Source of the DNA: Mesorhizobium sp. GbtcB19
GTDB taxonomy: Bacteria > Pseudomonadota > Alphaproteobacteria > Rhizobiales > Rhizobiaceae
Length of the DNA: 64,000 nucleotides
NCBI RefSeq assembly: GCF_019091085.1
Contig: NZ_JAGXJY010000001.1
Span: forward strand, 186,001-250,000
Reading direction: 5' to 3'
Below are positions 52,219 to 61,544 of the stretch, in pieces (the first letter of the stretch is position 1; each line of letters opens with the position of its first letter). A model generated the notes under the pieces. It did not search any database, was not told where the DNA came from, and worked only from the letters and a program-made list of their open reading frames with translations. The position numbers and the translations under genes are program-made.

Positions 52219-55155
52219 TCACCGCTTGAACACGCTGACTTTCAGCGTGCCGCTCGCCAAGTCTACGGTGGCGCCGGTGACGTTTTCGAGCGACACGGTC
52301 ACCGTGTTGGCGGACGTGACGATGGCCGAAATGTGCCAGTTGCCAGCCGTGACGGTGGAAAGTGAAGCCAAGGCCATGTCACCTACCGCCGCTCCCGTAA
52401 CGGTGATCGTCGTGGAGCTTGAAGCCCCATTGGCAGTCGACGCCGGATCCCACGTTCCAGTCGCGGAAAGTTGCCCGTTGACCTGAATTTCCCCAGTCGA
52501 GCTGTATGGGGTCGCTGCGCTTGTCGTTGGCTGCGACAACAGCCGAAGTTTGTTGCCTGCGTCGACAGCGAACTCTGCAGGACCATTGGCGTCAGCATCG
52601 ATCGCGGCACTTTGCGAGCGATCAATCGTGACTAGATTGCCGCTGCCGTTGATCGCTACGAGCGCGCCGTTTGTGTACTGACCGCGAAGAGCCCCGATAT
52701 AGATGTCCGCATTGTTGCCCAGCAGCCAAACCAAAGACTCGTTCGAGACCGCGGGGGAAGCCGGATCGGAGGCACAATGAAATGCTCCGAAATCGGCCGT
52801 CACACCCGTACCTGAAATCAACAGGCCAACATTGCAGTTGTCGGCCTCGAACACCGAGGCGTGTAGCCGGCCAACGGTGCCTATCGGCAGCGACCCTAGC
52901 GCACCCTGTTGGTAGATGTTCAGGCCGCGAAAAGCGCCCCAGCTGAAGAACCGGCCGATTTTGGGGTTGTCAACGCGCCCCATGATCAAGGCGCCCAGGT
53001 TGGCACGCATGTAGGTAACAACCTGGGCGTTGGCGCTCCAGAAGGGCCAGAAATGAATTTCGTCCAGGTAGCAAACGTCGGTGCAATGCGTCATGCGGAT
53101 GCCTTCGGTCAGGGGCTGACCGCGCAATCCCTTCATCGAGATGCGCCCGCATGGCGCCGACGTAGTCTGGTTACCGCGAATGTTGATCGCCTTGGTCGGG
53201 TTGAGGAAATTGATGTTCTCCAACTCGATGTCCTGCCCGCCCTCGATGTCGAGATCGTAATCGTGGGCAGTCGGCGTGTAGGCACCAGCACCAGGCGTCG
53301 GCTGGGTCCGGTACGTGTTGAGGTTCTTCAGCGAGCGAGAACCCAGGTTGGTATTGATCTTGAACCCGACGCCCGTATGTCCGAAGTGGAAGAACGCGGA
53401 CTTCGCGTTGAAGTAGCCGCCCTCCTTCGCCGGACCCTCGACATGGCACGCATCAGGGATGTTGACAGTTGAGCCAAGGACTATCTTGCCCGCGGGCACA
53501 TAGAGCTTGCTGCCGGTCCCACCCATAGCGTTGACCGCCGCCTGGAACAAGGTGGCGTTGTCGTTCGTGTCGGTCAGGTCGAGACCGTTCCAGTCGCGAA
53601 GATCTGCACGGTCCCAAAGCTTCTGTTCGACGGTGCGCAGCGCCGGTGTCGGAAACTGGCCGACAAAGCGAGCCGAGTTGAACTTCCAGGCGCCGAGCGT
53701 TGAAGGCGCGGCTGCCGTCTCGAGCTTCAGGCCGGTCACGTAGAACAGCGAAGTGTTATCGCCGGCATATGATGCAGCGGTGCCGCTGGCCATGCTGATC
53801 GACGGCGAGGCCGAGATTGTCGCATTGGCCGTGGCGGTAATGCTGACCCGGTAGAAGCCATTGATCAAGGTGACAGCCGTCGTCAGGCCAGCACCCGCTG
53901 CAACGACCGCACCGGTGGAGGGATTGAAGGTTGCAACCTGAGCAGTCGCTGGGAACGCATTGCCCAGCGACATTTGGATGTTTCGGGATCCGACGCCCTG
54001 CTTCACATAAGTCGACAGGGTGTAAGTGACACCCGTGGTGAAGCTGAACGTGGCATAGGCAACGTGCTGGCCATTGGAGGCATCCTCCTTGATGGAGGCA
54101 GCCTGGCGAGAGGCATAGGGACCAGCGACGACATTGTTGGCCTTGGCTACGCCGACAACGCCAGGCAACGCCGTGACGATGTCCCAGGTGGACGGGAAGA
54201 TGTTGGCCTGGGACGAGGCCGGCCGGACATAGGTGTTCTCGGACGTGTCGGCGAGCGACTCGGTGGCGAGATCATCGTCTTGGAAGACCCAGACACCCTG
54301 GCGATCGCCGGTCATGATGGCGGTCGTTTCCTTGAGGATGTCGAGAGCTCTCAGACTGGGCCGATCAGCAACGTAGGGCGCCGTGTTGAGAAGATCCCGC
54401 ACATCGGCAAAGTTCTTCGCATCATAGGCGGTGTTGCCACCGTTCCTCACGAGGAACGTGCTTGCGACCGGGCTGGGCAGGTTGATGCTGCTGGCAGAAG
54501 CTGCCGCAGCCGCAGCGCTTGCCGCTGCGTTGGTTGCTGCAGTCTCGGCCGCAGAGCGGTCCGCCGCAGAGGCCACATCAGACAGCAGACGGAACGTGCC
54601 AGCCGAAACGTAGCCTGCAACGACGGCGCCCGCGACCAAGTAGTTTGCGGCCACATCGTTGCCGCTGTTGGTCTTGATCGTCAGCGGCGATCCGCCGTTA
54701 AATGCAACCGTTGCAGCACCAGTGTTGTTGGTGGTGATGTTGAGCGCGATCAGCGTCGCGGCATCATTCGCCGGCAGCGGAATCGCGGTCATTGCAACGA
54801 TGGCGTTAGCGGTGCCTGCGCCGACATTAGACGCCTTAATGAAACTGTAAGGCAGATCGGTGACGCGCGACCACGATCCGGTGCCCGTCGCGCCGATCTT
54901 GCGATAGATGCCGTTGTTGGCGACAGTCGCATCGCCAACAACCCACGCAGACGAATTCGCGCCAGGCGTCAGGTCGGCATTCATCGCCGCCAGGCTTGTG
55001 TAGATGAGGCCGCCGTTAGAGGTGAACGCCGTAACGACGCCCTCAATCCAGGCGCCCCACTGGCGTGCGTCTTTTTTCTGCGGCTTCCAGTTGCCGCTGG
55101 CCGGTACGCCATCCGTCACGAAGTCACGCCAAACGGTGTTTGCTAATTGAACCAT
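52219..55155 (-). CDS. Phage tailspike/tail fibre protein
   Basis: The 978-residue protein has an N-terminal head (1-120) with WRDFVTDGVPASGNWKP and linker segments, an Ala-rich helical neck (about 190-230), and a beta-sandwich region (about 330-500) with FTTGVTYTLSTYVK. A right-handed beta-helix of pectate-lyase type follows (about 525-880), starting with DNATLFQAAVNAMGG and KLYVPAGKIVL. Depolymerase activity is inferred from the fold only. It presumably determines the host glycan bound by the phage. Confidence 0.8.
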   Translation of the reverse strand: MVQLANTVWRDFVTDGVPASGNWKPQKKDARQWGAWIEGVVTAFTSNGGLIYTSLAAMNADLTPGANSSAWVVGDATVANNGIYRKIGATGTGSWSRVTDLPYSFIKASNVGAGTANAIVAMTAIPLPANDAATLIALNITTNNTGAATVAFNGGSPLTIKTNSGNDVAANYLVAGAVVAGYVSAGTFRLLSDVASAADRSAAETAATNAAASAAAAAASASSINLPSPVASTFLVRNGGNTAYDAKNFADVRDLLNTAPYVADRPSLRALDILKETTAIMTGDRQGVWVFQDDDLATESLADTSENTYVRPASSQANIFPSTWDIVTALPGVVGVAKANNVVAGPYASRQAASIKEDASNGQHVAYATFSFTTGVTYTLSTYVKQGVGSRNIQMSLGNAFPATAQVATFNPSTGAVVAAGAGLTTAVTLINGFYRVSITATANATISASPSISMASGTAASYAGDNTSLFYVTGLKLETAAAPSTLGAWKFNSARFVGQFPTPALRTVEQKLWDRADLRDWNGLDLTDTNDNATLFQAAVNAMGGTGSKLYVPAGKIVLGSTVNIPDACHVEGPAKEGGYFNAKSAFFHFGHTGVGFKINTNLGSRSLKNLNTYRTQPTPGAGAYTPTAHDYDLDIEGGQDIELENINFLNPTKAINIRGNQTTSAPCGRISMKGLRGQPLTEGIRMTHCTDVCYLDEIHFWPFWSANAQVVTYMRANLGALIMGRVDNPKIGRFFSWGAFRGLNIYQQGALGSLPIGTVGRLHASVFEADNCNVGLLISGTGVTADFGAFHCASDPASPAVSNESLVWLLGNNADIYIGALRGQYTNGALVAINGSGNLVTIDRSQSAAIDADANGPAEFAVDAGNKLRLLSQPTTSAATPYSSTGEIQVNGQLSATGTWDPASTANGASSSTTITVTGAAVGDMALASLSTVTAGNWHISAIVTSANTVTVSLENVTGATVDLASGTLKVSVFKR

Positions 55156-55227
55156 TTCAAGAAAATTCCAAAAGAAAGCCCGCGCGAAGCGGGCAGCAAG
55201 GTGTCGGGTTTTTGTAGGAAGGCAGCG

Positions 55228-55938
55228 CTACTGGTCGTAGCCGGATCCGTCATCGAAGGTGCTGCCGTCGTCGTGGGTGATGATGCCGACATCGGCGAAT
55301 GGGTCGATTTTATGCCCGACGACATCCGCCCAAGTATGCAGCCGGGTCGTGCTGGTTTCGCTGGCTGTTACTACCGTGTGGTCGAGGTGACCGCCGATGC
55401 CGTAGACGCCAGGCAGATGCGGCACGGTGGGATTGAGGCCCGGCTTGCGCCGCATAGCCTCGAACAGCGGCATGGCTAGCTCGGCAAGGCCGTTCTCAGC
55501 GCTGGGTAGGTTGGCGACTTCTTCAGGCGCCAGCGCGTTGCCGCCGCCGAACTCCGAGCCAACGTCGTGGAGCACGAACGGCTCGTACTCGGGATAGATG
55601 CTGGTTGTAGTGACGAACCACAGACGCGGCCCGCGGCTTTCGGAAATCCCGACAAGCAGTAGCTCGCACGCCTCGGCAAGATAGACAGCTTTGAGGCGCT
55701 CAAGCCGCGCCTGCGTCGAGGCAACCAGTGCGTCGACCGTATCTGCAGGGGTGTCGAGTATGGTCTCGGCTAGCGCCGCGAAGGCTGCTGAGCCGCGTCC
55801 GGTGACCGCGATTGGAAGGCTGGCTGAGCGCCAGATCTTTTCCCTGATATCGACCAGCGTTCCATCCGGCACGTACATTGCTCCGTCGGTCAGAAGCTCG
55901 ACGCAATCGGCGTAAGCCCTTGCATAAAATGCGCTCAA
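55228..55938 (-). CDS. Phage protein with possible Ntn-hydrolase-like fold
   Basis: The 236-residue protein begins with CVELLTDGAMYVPDGTLVDI and has IAVTGRGSAAF, a pattern resembling the proteasome-like Ntn-hydrolase fold seen in some phage proteins, but no catalytic Thr/Ser/Cys start is visible. It sits between tape measure and tailspike and overlaps the former by four bases, so a tail-related role is likely. Function unknown. Confidence 0.55.
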   Translation of the reverse strand: MSAFYARAYADCVELLTDGAMYVPDGTLVDIREKIWRSASLPIAVTGRGSAAFAALAETILDTPADTVDALVASTQARLERLKAVYLAEACELLLVGISESRGPRLWFVTTTSIYPEYEPFVLHDVGSEFGGGNALAPEEVANLPSAENGLAELAMPLFEAMRRKPGLNPTVPHLPGVYGIGGHLDHTVVTASETSTTRLHTWADVVGHKIDPFADVGIITHDDGSTFDDGSGYDQ

Positions 55939-58568
55939 GCTGCGCTCCTTGCGTGTTGGAAATTGTCGTTTGTCGCGCCGAGCACGAACAGCGTGCCAAG
56001 CAACGCGCTGCCTGGCGTGGCGCCAAACGTGCCGCCGTCAAACAGGTTGTTCAGTGCGATTTCTGCGAGCTTGTCTGCTACTTTTCCAAGGGCATTGGAA
56101 AAGGCTTCGGCACCCGTCTTGCCATCGCGCAAGTCCTGAAGGAAACCACCAAGGACGCTTTTTCCGAGCTCAGACGATGCGGCCATTTTGGCGCTGAGGT
56201 TTTCAACGCCCTGCTGCATCTTGTTGCGAGCGGCGTCCGCCGTGGCGTACTTCTCGGCCAGGTCGTCAATCTTCGCAGCGTACTCTGGCGTGATTTCCAC
56301 GCCGTTCTGCATCGCGTCGTTGAGAAGCTTCTGCTTTATTTCGGCCTTGGACTGCGCATAGCCATAGTCATTGACAAGCGGATTAACGAGGCCAAGCGCT
56401 TGCGCCTCCTTGTTCAGGAGGTCTATTTGTGCCTGCGTCTCCGTCAGATTCTTGCCGAACCTGTCGTCGGCCTTAACGGCCTTCTGTACACCAGACGGTG
56501 CGCCGCTTAGGAAGAGATCGGCCTCGCTGTTGCGGCGCTCTTTGTTGATGCCACCATTGTCCGCGCCAAGCCCGCGGATTGCCTTGACTATCGCTTCCTG
56601 ATTGCCCGTCTTAATTGCAGCTACGATGCGGTCTGGCAGGCTGCCGTAATTATAAGCAATACTTAGAAGAGCGCTCTGCTGCTTGTCATCGAAACTGTTG
56701 AAGGTGTCCGCGCCGATCTGTTTCTTGATGCCGTCCTGAAACTCGCCGATCCTGCGCACCAGGTCTCGGTTGGCATCCGCCACCGAAACCGACATGCCTT
56801 CGGTGATTTTCTGAATCGTACCATCGGCCAGAGTGACGGTATCCGAGCCGTAGCCAGCACGGAAGGCATTGCGATCCCACTTTGCGGTTGATACAAAGCC
56901 CTCGAAGTCCTTGATCAGACCGACCGCGCCATTGACCGATTGGCTGGCCGACTTGGCAATTTCCTCGTTTGCTAGTTCCTTTGCAGCCAGAATCTTCGCT
57001 GCGGCAGCTGTCATTGCGACGCCGATTTGGTCAGCCGCCGCCTTGATCTTGTCGGCGCGCTCATCGATGTCTTTTTGCAAATCAGAGCGGTTGGAGTCGG
57101 CTAGTTGCTTTCCAACGAAATCACCATACGCCTTGGATTCCGCTTGGAACTTGCGCGACGCAGCCTTATCCGCATCCTCACCCGCACCAAGATCGGCAAG
57201 AGTCTTGTCCGATGCAATCTTGGCTGTTGCAGCAGCAGCCTTCTCGGCCTCGGCCGTAAGCGCCCTCACCCGAACCACGATAGCATCGAACTTGCCAGCC
57301 AGGTCTGCCAAGGCAGGCGTGCCGTCAGCTATCGAATGGATGGCCTTCGCAGCGCCGTCCGCGTCAATAGTGCCGTCGCGAAGCTGCTTGCGAAGGTTGG
57401 CGAATGCATCTGCTTGCTCCTTCGAAATGACGCCGGCATCCGCTGCCCGCTGCAGGCGGTCGAATAGCTGCTCAATATCTTTGCCGGCGTCATTGAATTG
57501 CTTGGCGATGCCGTCGCCGCTCATCGCCTTAGCCAGATTGGGCACTATCCCGCCGCCCGCGCTCGCCTTGCCGATGCTCTGAGAAAGCTCGTTGATCTTG
57601 TTTAAGCCGTCGACAATGTGGCCGAGAAACTCGATTGCGCCGCTGTTCTTGACGTTCTCGAGCCCCGTCGAAATGCTATTGACTGCATCCACCAGGTCGT
57701 GGCCAAGGAACTGTTTGACCGCGCCGCCGGCGCCAGTGACATCGGAAAGCTTACCGACGAACGCCGTGAGCGCGTTGTTCACGAGGCCGAGATTGTCGCC
57801 GATAGTGGCCTGAGTGGAATCAAACGCCTTGTCGATGAGCGGCTTCGCGTCGAGGATGGCTTTAAACACGCGGTCGACGGTCAGTTTGCCGTCCGCGCCA
57901 AGCTGCTTGAGGCCGCCAATGGTGGTCTTGAATTCGCTTGCGATCGCCTGCGCAATGAGCGGCGCGTTCTCGCGAATGGAGCGCAGCTCGTCGCCCTGCA
58001 CGATGCCGCTGGAAAGCGCCTGGCTAAGCTGCAGGATGCCTGCCGCCTGCTCGCTTGCCTCGGCGCCGCCGGCCTTAAACGCCTTGTTGACGACCTCGGT
58101 GGCAGTCGCCACTTCCTGCTCGCTTTTGGCAACGCCTGTGGTAGCGCGCAGGAGCTTTGCATAGAGGTCGACGGTTTCCGTCAGCCCAGAGCGCGTGTCC
58201 GTCGCTATCTTGTTGAGGTCATCAAGCGAGCGCGCCGACCGTCCGCTGACCACAGAGGAAGCGGCAATCTTGTTGCCTGCCTCGGTCCAGGCGTCGGCAT
58301 AGTCTTTGATTTTGTCGACCGCAAAGGCACCAGCAAAACCTGCCGCGCCAGCCTTCAGGTCGTTTATGCCACCAACCGAGAAGCCGCCGAATTTGATGCC
58401 CTCGGATAATTTCTTATTCGTCTCGGCAAACTTCTTCTGAATATCGCCGAGTTGTTTTTTTGCAATCTGGTTGGATTTGTTGAGGGCATTGTTGAACTGG
58501 GTGGTGCGCGCCTCGAGCGAGACGATAAGGCGCTCCAGGTCAGACGCCATGGGCGCCCCATACGGCAT
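55935..58568 (-). CDS. Phage tape-measure protein with an embedded lysozyme-like domain
   Basis: The N-terminal 200 residues have the tape-measure pattern (LIVSLEARTTQFNNALNKSNQ) and long coiled coils. A second, hydrophobic glycine-rich region lies at about 255-300. Near residues 545-690 a GH24-type lysozyme segment appears: LIKDFEGF with the catalytic Glu, RAGYGSDTVTLADG and LLSIAYNYGSLPDRIV. Total 877 residues, or 871 from the internal ATG at 58550. The tape measure sets tail length and may cut peptidoglycan on entry. Confidence 0.82.
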   Translation of the reverse strand: MPYGAPMASDLERLIVSLEARTTQFNNALNKSNQIAKKQLGDIQKKFAETNKKLSEGIKFGGFSVGGINDLKAGAAGFAGAFAVDKIKDYADAWTEAGNKIAASSVVSGRSARSLDDLNKIATDTRSGLTETVDLYAKLLRATTGVAKSEQEVATATEVVNKAFKAGGAEASEQAAGILQLSQALSSGIVQGDELRSIRENAPLIAQAIASEFKTTIGGLKQLGADGKLTVDRVFKAILDAKPLIDKAFDSTQATIGDNLGLVNNALTAFVGKLSDVTGAGGAVKQFLGHDLVDAVNSISTGLENVKNSGAIEFLGHIVDGLNKINELSQSIGKASAGGGIVPNLAKAMSGDGIAKQFNDAGKDIEQLFDRLQRAADAGVISKEQADAFANLRKQLRDGTIDADGAAKAIHSIADGTPALADLAGKFDAIVVRVRALTAEAEKAAAATAKIASDKTLADLGAGEDADKAASRKFQAESKAYGDFVGKQLADSNRSDLQKDIDERADKIKAAADQIGVAMTAAAAKILAAKELANEEIAKSASQSVNGAVGLIKDFEGFVSTAKWDRNAFRAGYGSDTVTLADGTIQKITEGMSVSVADANRDLVRRIGEFQDGIKKQIGADTFNSFDDKQQSALLSIAYNYGSLPDRIVAAIKTGNQEAIVKAIRGLGADNGGINKERRNSEADLFLSGAPSGVQKAVKADDRFGKNLTETQAQIDLLNKEAQALGLVNPLVNDYGYAQSKAEIKQKLLNDAMQNGVEITPEYAAKIDDLAEKYATADAARNKMQQGVENLSAKMAASSELGKSVLGGFLQDLRDGKTGAEAFSNALGKVADKLAEIALNNLFDGGTFGATPGSALLGTLFVLGATNDNFQHARSAA

Positions 58569-58700
58569 GCGGCTGCGATCCGGCCGCGGCTGGTTGGTTG
58601 GTCATCGGAGATTCCTGTGAAAAGACCGGCTTTCCGATTTATCGGAGATGTTCGGCAAAGGTGCAGTTGGGCTATTATTGTTTTTTTCGCGAGCCAATCA

Positions 58701-59441
58701 ATGTCGATATATGATGCTTACTTGACCCCGCCATCTCTGGACATCGGCGACGATTTGAATCCAGAGGGATCGGTGCTCTTCTATCAGCTGTCAAATCTCT
58801 CTTCGTGCGCCATGCTGTTTGGGGCTGCGGTCCAACTTTTTGACTATGCGAATGGTGAGTCGGATAAGGAAACGGCCGAGGGCTTAGATGCGGCAAGCCA
58901 TCCCGCAGAAGACGGTGAAAGGCGAATTGCTAAGATTCGCGCTTATATGAACAGACGAAAATCCTCAGCACCATATGTTCTGTGGGCGGGTATAGCCGCT
59001 CGAGATGGGGGGATGACGCTCTTTCACACTCTTCGCTCAATGCAATCGGTAAAAACGACTTTAGACCGATCAAAGGCGATAAGAGACAAAACAAAAGTTG
59101 AGATGAAAACCATTGAAAAGTCGCTCTCGTTGTTCAGGGAAAAATTTCCTGATATTACTGAAGTTCGCAATGCTATCGCGCACAACGCGGATATTTTGAA
59201 GAACCCTGAGAAGAATGCCTTTACTGGCGGCTACGAAAGCGATGCGATATCTATCGGCGAGGAATCGAGTGGGTTTTTTATGGGTAACTTGGAAGGCAAT
59301 AAATTTACCACCACTGGATATGATGGTAAGCTCTTAAAGTACGAAATAAGCGCTGATTCACTTATAGGGCTGCTAGAGATAATTAAGGTTCATTTTTCTG
59401 CCTTTCCAGATAGGTATGCAAAAGACTGGCGGCCTTCTTGA
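58701..59441 (+). CDS. Hypothetical protein with an RNAIAH (R-x4-H) HEPN-like motif
   Basis: A 246-residue protein of lower GC than its neighbours, transcribed against the structural genes. The second half contains FPDITEVRNAIAHNADILKN, where Arg-x4-His is the pattern of HEPN ribonuclease-type domains. The rest gives no clear family. It may be a prophage accessory (moron) gene such as an abortive-infection or RNA-cleaving protein. The ATG at 58701 is preferred over a long upstream extension that is antisense to the tape measure. Confidence 0.6.
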   Translation: MSIYDAYLTPPSLDIGDDLNPEGSVLFYQLSNLSSCAMLFGAAVQLFDYANGESDKETAEGLDAASHPAEDGERRIAKIRAYMNRRKSSAPYVLWAGIAARDGGMTLFHTLRSMQSVKTTLDRSKAIRDKTKVEMKTIEKSLSLFREKFPDITEVRNAIAHNADILKNPEKNAFTGGYESDAISIGEESSGFFMGNLEGNKFTTTGYDGKLLKYEISADSLIGLLEIIKVHFSAFPDRYAKDWRPS

Positions 59442-59601
59442 AGTCAAAAAGGCCATCTAGAGTAACGCCATCTATCAGATCGCCATCGTGATATTCGGCA
59501 ATCAATGGATCACCTTCGATGATGGCGGTGCTCCCGCTTGAGGCAAGCGCGTCATAAATAGCTTGCGCCAGCCTATTGATCGGATCGTCTGATATTGTCA
59601 T
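59383..59601 (-). CDS. Small acidic hypothetical protein
   Basis: The 72-residue protein contains NRLAQAIYDALASSGST and DGVTLDGLFDFKKAAS. It overlaps the end of the plus-strand gene above by 59 bases, tail to tail. No function is apparent. Confidence 0.5.
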   Translation of the reverse strand: MTISDDPINRLAQAIYDALASSGSTAIIEGDPLIAEYHDGDLIDGVTLDGLFDFKKAASLLHTYLERQKNEP

Positions 59602-59691
59602 TGAGAATTCCTCTAACTAGATCCCACGCAACCGCATGGCCGCCTTCGGCGCGCCGTACCGCATCGTTGACGGCTGGCGTGGTGGAGCGAG

Positions 59692-59982
59692 CTATCGAAG
59701 TCGCCGGCGCCTTGCGCCAGGCGGCCCAAAAAGCTCCTCCGCCCAGTAAGGATGATCAGGTGGATGGTAGCCTCGATAGAAATCATCCAAATAAGCGATG
59801 ACTTCGTTGCCGATCCGGCGCCATGTCTCCTCCGCGAGCTTCCGCGGCGGAGCTTCCATATGGGCCAAACTAAGCCCAGCGCCCTCAAGATGGTCAAAGT
59901 AGTCATGGCCACTTTGAAAGTACATTGCCCAGGCCTTTACCTCGTCAGGGCGCGCCTTGTTAATGCGACGTCTAACCGGCAT
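59692..59982 (-). CDS. Small phage protein next to small terminase
   Basis: This 96-residue product has PDEVKAWAMYFQSGHDYFDHLE and ETWRRIGNEVIAYLDDFY. It overlaps the terminase small-subunit stop by one base and follows it on the same strand. No domain is recognised; it may be a phage morphogenesis or regulatory protein. A shadow frame 59613-59912 is rejected. Confidence 0.6.
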   Translation of the reverse strand: MPVRRRINKARPDEVKAWAMYFQSGHDYFDHLEGAGLSLAHMEAPPRKLAEETWRRIGNEVIAYLDDFYRGYHPPDHPYWAEELFGPPGARRRRLR

Positions 59983-60323
59983 CAGCGCCTCCTACCATAG
60001 TCCGCTGTTCTAGCCATTCGCGGCGTCTCCGGGGCATCGACACCGTCTAGCGCTAGCTCGCGCAGCAGCCTAGCGAAGCTAATCCTGGCGTTCTGGAGAA
60101 TTCCAACCTCAGGCCGCTCTTTTGGCTGGCCGAAGCGGTCAGTGAATGTCTGGCCGTCGCGGTCGAGCACTTCACGGGCAATCTGGGATTGATCCCACGC
60201 CTCGGCCGCCAGCTGCAATAGGCGTAGGTGATGGCCCTCAAGGTCGAAATCGGCCACAACGGCCCGCCACCATTTCTGCGTCGGCGGCCGCAGATGCGCC
60301 GGCGGTTTTGGCGAATTTGCCAT
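59982..60323 (-). CDS. P27-family phage terminase small subunit
   Basis: The 113-residue protein has the P27 pattern: PPAHLRPPTQKWWRAVVADFD at the N-terminus, HLRLLQLAAEAWDQSQIAREVL in the middle and LQNARISFARLLRELAL near the C-terminus. The small subunit recognises phage DNA for packaging. No large subunit follows, in contrast to normal phages; the next genes are small hypotheticals and then tail genes, so packaging cannot be functional. Confidence 0.88.
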   Translation of the reverse strand: MANSPKPPAHLRPPTQKWWRAVVADFDLEGHHLRLLQLAAEAWDQSQIAREVLDRDGQTFTDRFGQPKERPEVGILQNARISFARLLRELALDGVDAPETPRMARTADYGRRR

Positions 60324-60546
60324 AGGTTTTTCACCTGCTTTTTTGGGGTCACCGACTCAAAAGTCGTTGCGAAGCAAGGCTTGCTGGTCGGCGGATTATT
60401 TTTTCAACCGGGGCACGCTCGCTCTGCGCGTTTGTGCAAACGCCGGTCCTAGCGATCGATATCGCCAGGGATGCAAGCACCCCCCGACCCCGTTCGGCTT
60501 GCGCATTTCAATAGACTCCTAAAGGTCACACTGATTTGATGTCAGC

Positions 60547-61056
60547 GTGGCCTTGTGGGAGGGAATCGTGGGGGAGCTACTCGACCGAGGATTCCAGCGG
60601 CAATTGCTGTCGGAGTTGCAAGACCTTTACCCGCAATCCGCCGATGTCAATAGAAGCTGGGGCCAGCAGCACGACAACCGGCTCTTAGTCAATCTGGAGT
60701 ATCTGCGTGAGCATGGACTGGTAGAGTTCACTTGGACCAGATTTCTGTCCGGTGACATTCATATGCACACGGCAAAAATAACTGCGGCAGGAATGGATTT
60801 CATTGCAGCAGACGGTGGTCTTGGAGCCATTCTTGGTGTCGTCACAGTGAAGCTTCATGACGACACCATTCGCCAACTGTTGATTAGCAAGATCGAGAAA
60901 TCTGACGGAGACCAGTCGGTCAAAGACCAGATGATAGCAAAGGTGAAGGCCCTGCCCTCTGATGCTCTTGGATCGGTAGCGATGGCGGGTTTGGGTGCCG
61001 CCTTAGATCAGACGCCACATCTGTTTACATTGCTTCGCACTGTCATAGGTGTTTAG
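60547..61056 (+). CDS. Hypothetical winged-helix-like phage protein
   Basis: The 169-residue protein from GTG 60547 starts with a compact helical part, LLSELQDLYPQSADVN, and LLVNLEYLREHGLVEFTW with KITAAGMDFI, reading like a small winged helix. The C-terminal half is helical (ISKIEKSDGDQSVKDQMIAKV). It is reminiscent of YjcQ-like phage proteins but not assignable. It is divergent from the terminase, so it may be a regulator. Confidence 0.55.
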   Translation: MALWEGIVGELLDRGFQRQLLSELQDLYPQSADVNRSWGQQHDNRLLVNLEYLREHGLVEFTWTRFLSGDIHMHTAKITAAGMDFIAADGGLGAILGVVTVKLHDDTIRQLLISKIEKSDGDQSVKDQMIAKVKALPSDALGSVAMAGLGAALDQTPHLFTLLRTVIGV

Positions 61057-61433
61057 GCTACTCAGTGCTCTGCCACTACCCAGTTGAATCTAGCCCCAGG
61101 CGTCATGGCAGCTTGGACTGTAACCAGGCAGGTATTGTCGAAGGCTGGCGCTCCGGGCCAAGCCCGCTTCTCAACCAGCTTACGTGTCTTAGGTTTTTGG
61201 AGCCACTATTTGGCACCTCCTTAAAGGTTGTTCACAGAGCCGACAGCGCCACGCCCATTGTTCGCAGACAATAAGACATTGAAAAACAATGGGTTTCCGC
61301 GAGGATCCTCAGATGCGGTCCCGGTCCACATTTTTTCTGAAGAAACTGCTTGTGAAACCAACCGTCTCGCGCGCCATAATTAGAAATCGGCACGAAACGA
61401 TTCTCGATTTGAGATTTTCAAATGGAGAATTGT
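61057..61433. other. Gene-poor region
   Basis: About 375 bases without a convincing gene. A frame from 61289 in the plus direction exists but has no coding character. The right end holds a possible promoter for the tiny frame that follows. Confidence 0.4.
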
Positions 61434-61544
61434 ATGCGGCGACCTCTCCCCAAAAAGCGAAAATGGTGGCACCTCTCACGAGACGAGGCGTTCAAGATCA
61501 TGCAGATGTTGCTGACGGTGCTAGGCCTGCTGTTGCATTGGTGA
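61434..61544 (+). CDS. Very small hydrophobic ORF
   Basis: A 36-residue frame with GGAG just upstream: basic start MRRPLPKKRKWWHLS, then a hydrophobic end AFKIMQMLLTVLGLLLHW. The layout of basic residues plus one short helix resembles type I toxins or small phage membrane peptides, but nothing else supports that. It is below the usual gene-finder length. Confidence 0.35.
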   Translation: MRRPLPKKRKWWHLSRDEAFKIMQMLLTVLGLLLHW

